Source of the DNA: Planctomycetota bacterium
GTDB lineage: Bacteria; Planctomycetota; PUPC01
DNA: 37,329 nucleotides
Assembly: GCA_003553185.1 (NCBI GenBank)
Contig: PUPC01000132.1
Coordinates: 1 to 37,329 of the forward strand
Direction: 5' to 3'
Shown here: positions 32,359 through 37,329 of the stretch, in pieces
Layout of the letters: each line of letters opens with the position of its first letter
Numbering within the stretch: the first letter of the stretch is position 1
The notes under the pieces: model-generated
Database searches by the model: none
The model's input: the letters and a program-made list of their open reading frames with translations, nothing else
What the model was told of the DNA's origin: nothing
Made by a program: the position numbers and the translations under genes

Positions 32359-34488
32359 TTGCCGGACATGCAGAAACCACCTGGAAAGAAAGGGCCCGGA
32401 CCGCCCGACCAGCGCCCGCCCTCACGATTCGGCCGGGGCTGGATATTCTGGCTCTTGATCATCGGCCTCATCGCCGTATTCTGGCACCTGAGCGCGGACA
32501 CAATGACCGATGCCAAATCGGTCGGCCTGACCACGTTCCGGAAGCACATATTGGCAGGCCACGTAGAACAAATCACCGTCAAGAGCGACTACTGGGAGGC
32601 CCGATTAAGAGAACCGGAAGAAGGCGAACCGTACCCTACAAAAGAAGGCGCCAAGGTCCAGGTCATTCGATATGAAACCCCTTACGAAGACGGTTCCTCG
32701 ATCGAGGCCCAAAAGATATATGATACGATCGAACGGTTCAACGAAAAGGTCGAGCGGGCACGGGCCGAGGAGGTTGAAGAGCCCGAACTGGCCAAGTACG
32801 CCCGATATGAGCCGCTCGATCCGATCAACGAGACCGCGGCAGGTCGGCTCTGGACTCTCTTCATTACGGTGCTCCCCTTCGTCTTGATCTTTGGGCTGAT
32901 GTACTTTCTCTTCTTCCGACACATGCGAGCGCCCGGCGGCCAGGGCATCCTGTCGTTCGGCAAGAGCCGAGCTCGCCTCTCCGAGAAGGAGAAGGTGAAC
33001 GTCACGTTTGACGACGTAGCCGGAATCGAAGAGGCCAAGGAGGAAGTCCAGGAGATCGTCCAATTCTTGAAAAACCCCGACCGCTTCCGCAAGTTGGGCG
33101 GCCGTCTTCCCCACGGTGTCCTTCTCGTCGGGCCGCCCGGCTCGGGCAAGACGCTGCTGGCCAAAGCGATCGCAGGCGAGGCGGACACGCCTTTCTACTC
33201 CATCAGCGGCTCCGACTTTGTCGAGATGTTCGTCGGTGTCGGTGCCTCGCGTGTGCGGGACCTGTTCCAGCAAGCGAAGGCAAATTCCCCCTGCATCATT
33301 TTTCTCGATGAGATCGATGCGGTCGGACGCCAGCGCGGGACCGGGCTCGGCGGCGGGCACGACGAACGCGAGCAGACACTGAACGCGATTCTGGTCGAGA
33401 TGGACGGGTTCGAAACCGATCAAGCAGTCATGGTCATTGCCGCGACCAATCGACCGGACGTGCTCGACCCCGCCCTGCGCCGACCGGGCCGGTTCGACCG
33501 TCAGATCATCGTCGATCTTCCCGACATCAAAGGCCGGGAAGGCATCCTCAAAGTCCATTCAAGCAAGATCAAGCTGGATAACGAAGACGACCTGAAAACG
33601 ATTGCCCGCAGCACCCCCAGCTTCTCCGGGGCGGACCTCGAAAACCTGATTAATGAAGCGGCCATACTGGCTACCATGCGGAACCACGACGCCGTCCTGC
33701 TGCGAGACCTGGAGGACGCCCGCGATCGCGTCCTGTGGGGACGAGAGCGGCGAAGCAAGGTGATTGACGATGCGGAACGACGGATCATCGCCATACACGA
33801 GGCGGGCCATGCCATCGTCGCCCATCTCGACCCCGACCACGAGCCGCTCCACAAAGTGGGGATCATTCCCCGCGGCATGGCACTGGGGGCTACCATGCAT
33901 CTGCCAGAGAAAGACCAGTACATGCTGGGCAAGCGCAAAGCCATGGCGAGCATTGCTACCCTGATGGCCGGTCGAGCGGCCGAGCAGCTATTCTGCGATG
34001 ATATCCACACCGGGGCCGCAGACGACATCCGGCGGGCGACCGACATCGCACGCCGAATGGTGACGCAATGGGGAATGAGCGACGACCTCGGCCCCATCGT
34101 ATATGGTGACGTGGAAGAACACCTGTTCCTGGGCAGAGAAGTCTCCCGCCACGAACAGGTCAGCGGCGAGATCGTCAGGAAGATCGACAAAGAAATTCGC
34201 CGTATCATCGACGAAGCCACGGAAACGGCCAGTAAATACCTGACCGAAAACGCAGAAGCAGTGGAGGCGGTCGTTACCGAATTACTCAAACGCGAGGTTC
34301 TCACGGCAGATCAGGTCGACCGACTCATCCGCGGCGAGGAACTGCCCGAACCGGAGCCGATTGCGACTCAGACACGCACTGAAGAAACTCCGCCGGAAGC
34401 AGATACCGCCGAGGACGCGGACCCGGAAACCGCCGAGCATCAGACCGATACCCCCGACCAGAAACCCGGTTACTCGCCCGTCCAGTGA
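32359..34488 (+). CDS. ftsH: ATP-dependent zinc metalloprotease FtsH (709 aa)
   Basis: FtsH is the hexameric inner-membrane protease for quality control and regulated turnover. Membrane helices are at about 28-45 and 163-186, with about 115 residues between them facing the periplasm, longer than in E. coli. The AAA domain has Walker A GPPGSGKT (258-265), Walker B IIFLDEID (313-320) and the second region of homology around 361-380. The protease has HEAGH (480-484), with the third zinc ligand likely D556. The last 50 residues are acidic and low-complexity. Start is TTG at 32359 with AAGGAG eight bases upstream; the ATG nine bases later is too far. It follows lptE by 15 bases. Confidence 0.98.
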   Translation: MPDMQKPPGKKGPGPPDQRPPSRFGRGWIFWLLIIGLIAVFWHLSADTMTDAKSVGLTTFRKHILAGHVEQITVKSDYWEARLREPEEGEPYPTKEGAKVQVIRYETPYEDGSSIEAQKIYDTIERFNEKVERARAEEVEEPELAKYARYEPLDPINETAAGRLWTLFITVLPFVLIFGLMYFLFFRHMRAPGGQGILSFGKSRARLSEKEKVNVTFDDVAGIEEAKEEVQEIVQFLKNPDRFRKLGGRLPHGVLLVGPPGSGKTLLAKAIAGEADTPFYSISGSDFVEMFVGVGASRVRDLFQQAKANSPCIIFLDEIDAVGRQRGTGLGGGHDEREQTLNAILVEMDGFETDQAVMVIAATNRPDVLDPALRRPGRFDRQIIVDLPDIKGREGILKVHSSKIKLDNEDDLKTIARSTPSFSGADLENLINEAAILATMRNHDAVLLRDLEDARDRVLWGRERRSKVIDDAERRIIAIHEAGHAIVAHLDPDHEPLHKVGIIPRGMALGATMHLPEKDQYMLGKRKAMASIATLMAGRAAEQLFCDDIHTGAADDIRRATDIARRMVTQWGMSDDLGPIVYGDVEEHLFLGREVSRHEQVSGEIVRKIDKEIRRIIDEATETASKYLTENAEAVEAVVTELLKREVLTADQVDRLIRGEELPEPEPIATQTRTEETPPEADTAEDADPETAEHQTDTPDQKPGYSPVQ

Positions 34489-34528
34489 CGAAGCACACCT
34501 GACCCTATCGAGGTTCGCAAAGATACTG

Positions 34529-35593
34529 ATGAAAGACGATTGGGTGATTGCCCGCTCGGCACTCGAACTGAACCCGCGAGTCGTCGGGTGGGACGATGCC
34601 GGCGCCCCCAAACGAGTTGAAATGGACGACGGCAGCGTCATCGAGGGGAACGGGATGCCCGTGCGAGACCGAGCCCGCCAACTGGACGGTCCGGCCCAGG
34701 TGGTCCTGTCGACGCTCGACGCATTCGAGGCCCGCCCGCGGTCCTTTGAATGCCGCGGCCGGAGGTTGGAGATCGATGGCCGGACGGCGGTGATGGGAAT
34801 CATCAACACGACGCCGGACTCCTTCTCGGATGGCGGCAGGTTCCTAGACGCCGACCGGGCGATCGAGCACGGCCTGGCGCTGGTAGAAAACGGGGCCGAT
34901 ATACTCGATATCGGCGGCGAGTCCACCCGCCCGGGAGCCGAGCCCTGCTCCGCTGAGGAAGAACGCCACCGAACAGAACCGGTCGTCGCGGCCCTGGCGG
35001 AGAAAACTGATGTGCCCATCTCCATCGATACCAGCAAGCCGGAGGTCGCCCGCGCCGCACTGGAGGCAGGTGCCGGCCTGGTAAACGACGTGACCGGGCT
35101 GCGCGATCCAGAGATGGCACCGCTTGTTGCCGAGTACGATGCCGGGCTGATACTGATGCACATGCAGGGCGAACCGCGCACGATGCAGGAAGCCCCCCAT
35201 TACGAAGACGTCCTGGCCGAGGTCACCCTTTACCTGCGCCGGGCCATGGCCCGGGCGGCCGAAGGGGGCGTGCAACTCGGCCGGATCATTGTCGATCCGG
35301 GGATCGGTTTCGGCAAGACCCTCGCCCACAACACCGAGATCATCCGGCGGCTACCGGTGCTCGCTTCGCTGGGCTGTCCGATACTGATCGGCTGCTCGCA
35401 AAAATCGATGATCGCGCATGCACTGGGCCTGCCGGTCGAGCGCCGGCTGTTCCCGTCGCTGGCCCTCAACGTATTGAGCATCGCCGGCAGGGCTTCTATA
35501 ATCAGGGTTCATGATGTTGAGGCGGCCTGTCACGCTGCTGCGATGGCGGACGCTGTTCTGTACGGCACGAAACGGGACCTTGGGGGGGGATAG
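34529..35593 (+). CDS. folP: Dihydropteroate synthase with N-terminal extension (354 aa)
   Basis: FolP condenses p-aminobenzoate with dihydropterin pyrophosphate in folate synthesis. DHPS motifs: MGIINTTPDSFSDGG (89-103), ADILDIGGESTRPGA, PISIDTSKPEVA, GAGLVNDVTGL, DPGIGFGKT and the C-terminal IIRVHDV. These cover about residues 80-354, the normal DHPS length. The first 75 residues precede the pterin loop and have no match I recognise. ATG at 34529 is the first good start after ftsH (41-base gap), though no clear ribosome-binding site is seen; starting later, for example at residue 32 or 43, would trim the extension. Folate supplied here also serves the glycine cleavage T-protein. Confidence 0.95.
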   Translation: MKDDWVIARSALELNPRVVGWDDAGAPKRVEMDDGSVIEGNGMPVRDRARQLDGPAQVVLSTLDAFEARPRSFECRGRRLEIDGRTAVMGIINTTPDSFSDGGRFLDADRAIEHGLALVENGADILDIGGESTRPGAEPCSAEEERHRTEPVVAALAEKTDVPISIDTSKPEVARAALEAGAGLVNDVTGLRDPEMAPLVAEYDAGLILMHMQGEPRTMQEAPHYEDVLAEVTLYLRRAMARAAEGGVQLGRIIVDPGIGFGKTLAHNTEIIRRLPVLASLGCPILIGCSQKSMIAHALGLPVERRLFPSLALNVLSIAGRASIIRVHDVEAACHAAAMADAVLYGTKRDLGGG

Positions 35594-35598
35594 ATACG

Positions 35599-36402
35599 AT
35601 GCCACTCATACACTGGCTGACCAACAACTGGCAGATCGCGCTTGAGGTCCTTCTCCTCGCCTGCCTGTTCTATTTCGTCCTGTCGTTTTTGAAGGGAAGC
35701 CGCGGGGCGGGTGTATTGCGCGGTCTGGCCATTGTGTTTTTGATCGTAGTGGTCATCTTCCTCACACTCGCCGCCACTCTGGATATGTACGTGCTGAGTT
35801 GGCTTATCAACCGCGGTGCCACATTCGTGGCGTTCCTGCTCATCGTGATCTTTCAGCCGGAGCTCCGGGGGGCATTGCTCCGTGTCGGCCAGAATCCGCT
35901 TTTCACCCCTTTCTTCCGCGAGAGCTGGGACGCGTCGCAACAGATCACGGAAGCGGTGATGGCCATGGCACGAGAGCGGATCGGAGCATTGATCGCAGTA
36001 CAGAGATCGGTCGGGCTGAAAACGTTTACCGAGGGCGGAAAACGGTTGGACGCCGAGGTCACGGCCGAATTGCTGGTAAGTATTTTCCGCCCGGGAAGCC
36101 CGTTGCACGACGGGGCCGTGGTCATCAAGGGAGACCGCTTGATCGCCGCCGCATGCCTGTTCCCACTTTCGGAGAACCCGAACATCGATACCAGCTTGGG
36201 TACGCGACACAGGGCGGGGATGGGCGTGACCGAAGAATCCGACGCCATTGCAATTATCGTGTCGGAAGAGACGGGGCAGGTGTCGGTCGCTCAGAACGGA
36301 CGCCTGACGCGGAATGTTGAAGAGAAGACTCTGCGGCAGTTGCTCCACGCCGTTTCCTCTGAAGAGGGCTTCCAGGCCGTCCCCGCGAAGGAGGCAGGTT
36401 GA
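35599..36402 (+). CDS. cdaA: Diadenylate cyclase CdaA (267 aa)
   Basis: CdaA makes cyclic di-AMP from two ATP at the membrane. Three N-terminal membrane helices (about 12-30, 38-58, 67-86) are followed by a DAC domain (about 87-245) with both signature motifs: HDGA (170-173) and GTRHRAG (201-207). Size and order are those of CdaA, not DisA. It starts five bases after folP and its stop overlaps the ybbR start, the conserved cdaA-cdaR pair. Cyclic di-AMP usually controls potassium and osmolyte uptake and wall homeostasis. Confidence 0.96.
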   Translation: MPLIHWLTNNWQIALEVLLLACLFYFVLSFLKGSRGAGVLRGLAIVFLIVVVIFLTLAATLDMYVLSWLINRGATFVAFLLIVIFQPELRGALLRVGQNPLFTPFFRESWDASQQITEAVMAMARERIGALIAVQRSVGLKTFTEGGKRLDAEVTAELLVSIFRPGSPLHDGAVVIKGDRLIAAACLFPLSENPNIDTSLGTRHRAGMGVTEESDAIAIIVSEETGQVSVAQNGRLTRNVEEKTLRQLLHAVSSEEGFQAVPAKEAG

Positions 36403-37329
36403 ACAAAACGATCTCATTTCTGCTCAAAAACAAGGTGCTTAAGCTCATCTCTCTGGCCCTGGCCATTGCGACCTGGGTCTATGTCAGCGAGCAGCGAGAC
36501 AAACAAAGCGAGCTTCAGGTCCCGTTGACCCTGCGAGTGCCCGAAGGCAAGTTCCTGCTTGAGCCGCGCACTCCCCCCATGCTGGGCCTGGTTCTGCGCG
36601 GGCCGGCCAGGGCCGTCACCCAGTTTCGAGAGGAAGCCCTTTACGCCGACATCGCCATCACCGACAAGGTATCGCGCCTGCCTGACACCTCGGAGTCCCC
36701 CCAGCCGATCACCATCCAGATCGGCCCGGAAGACATTCAGAATGTCCCTGACAATATGACCGTGCGATCTGTCGAGCCCCAGCGCATCTCGATACTGATC
36801 GATGAGCTGACAAGAAAGCGCCTGGACGTGGAGGTCGATCCCCGGCAAGACCTGAAAGGCGAATTGCAAGAGGGTTACCGAATACATCGAATCAGCCCCG
36901 TGCCCAACAAGGTGATGGCACAGGGGCCGCGCAGTATTCTGGCGCGACGCCAGACCATCCGCCCGCTCCCGCTGGACATAACCGGGCTTGGCCCGCAACC
37001 GTGGAACCCGACTATCCAACTTGATACCGGCGACGCCGAGACAGGCCTGCGCGAATGTTTGTCGCCGGAGCCGCCCGAGGTCCAGGTCTGGTTCTTCTTC
37101 ACTCGGCCGACAATTGAAAGGACTTTCGAACAAATCCCGATCATTATCCACGCCCCGCCCGGTTTCAATTACAAGGTGCTGGACGCCCAGACACACGAAC
37201 CCCTGAAGAATATCCCCGAGGTCACCATACGAGGCCCCGAGAACCTGTTGGAAGACAACGGCGTGGTCGTTCGCGCCATCGTTAACCTGACAGAGGTGGA
37301 CCCGGCCGGGACGCCGGAAATCGAAGAGA
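36399..37329 (+). CDS. YbbR-domain protein, CdaR-like (partial, 310 codons to the window edge)
   Basis: The frame runs off the window end, so the C-terminus is unknown. It starts with TTG at 36399, overlapping the cdaA stop (TTGA), with AAGGAGG four bases upstream. An N-terminal membrane helix (LKLISLALAIATWVYVS, about 14-30) leads to a series of YbbR repeats of about 85 residues; RKRLDVEV, followed by VPNKVMAQGP, and RTFEQIPIII mark later units. In Firmicutes the same position holds CdaR, which binds and modulates CdaA, usually with glmM next. That role here is by analogy. Confidence 0.88.
   Translation, partial: MNKTISFLLKNKVLKLISLALAIATWVYVSEQRDKQSELQVPLTLRVPEGKFLLEPRTPPMLGLVLRGPARAVTQFREEALYADIAITDKVSRLPDTSESPQPITIQIGPEDIQNVPDNMTVRSVEPQRISILIDELTRKRLDVEVDPRQDLKGELQEGYRIHRISPVPNKVMAQGPRSILARRQTIRPLPLDITGLGPQPWNPTIQLDTGDAETGLRECLSPEPPEVQVWFFFTRPTIERTFEQIPIIIHAPPGFNYKVLDAQTHEPLKNIPEVTIRGPENLLEDNGVVVRAIVNLTEVDPAGTPEIEE

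Noticed and set aside
32605-33558. Minus-strand frame of 317 codons inside ftsH
   Set aside because: Shadow of ftsH with no promoter, ribosome-binding site or domain.

Overview
The window is GC-rich bacterial chromosome with almost no non-coding space. It holds 30 genes and no rRNA, tRNA, CRISPR array or insertion sequence that I could recognise. The organism has an outer membrane: there are genes for Lnt, a BamD-type lipoprotein, LptE, a WecA-type transferase and an O-antigen ligase-like protein. Overall gene content and the very large SecA would fit a planctomycete-like (PVC) bacterium, perhaps of the Phycisphaerae, but that placement is inference without a phylogeny. Start codons are often GTG or TTG, and several promoters match TTGACA-N16..18-TATAAT well, so ordinary sigma-70 transcription is expected.

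Left part, minus strand (31-11334): a small FHA-domain protein; a 1652-residue SecA; a three-gene 2-oxoacid dehydrogenase operon (E1 alpha, E1 beta, and a third protein standing where E2 should be); a bifunctional-nuclease-family protein; and a LarA-type racemase. Two proteins here are striking. The E2 position is filled by a lipoyl domain plus peripheral-subunit-binding domain joined to a ketoacyl-ACP synthase III instead of an acyltransferase. The SecA carries about eight tandem copies of a roughly 75-residue unit that ordinary SecA has once.

Middle part: a plus-strand lipoprotein metalloprotease (11557-12345) faces a minus-strand glycine cleavage operon, gcvH - gcvPA - gcvPB - glyA::gcvT (18799 to 12422), in which serine hydroxymethyltransferase and aminomethyltransferase are one polypeptide. 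No lipoamide dehydrogenase (E3/L protein) is present, so both lipoyl systems must share one encoded elsewhere. A 60-residue Cys4 protein follows on the plus strand with its own strong promoter.

Right-centre, minus strand (27302 down to 19378): acpS, an RDD-family membrane protein, lnt, a membrane-anchored coiled-coil protein of MreC-like layout, a small membrane protein, mreB, mreC and two unknown proteins. This is a cell-shape and envelope cluster.

Right part, plus strand (27484 to the window end): wecA-like, O-antigen ligase-like with a TPR tail, bamD-like, lptE, ftsH, folP, cdaA and the start of ybbR/cdaR, mostly with overlapping or nearly abutting ends. It links surface glycan and outer-membrane assembly with membrane proteolysis, folate synthesis and c-di-AMP signalling.
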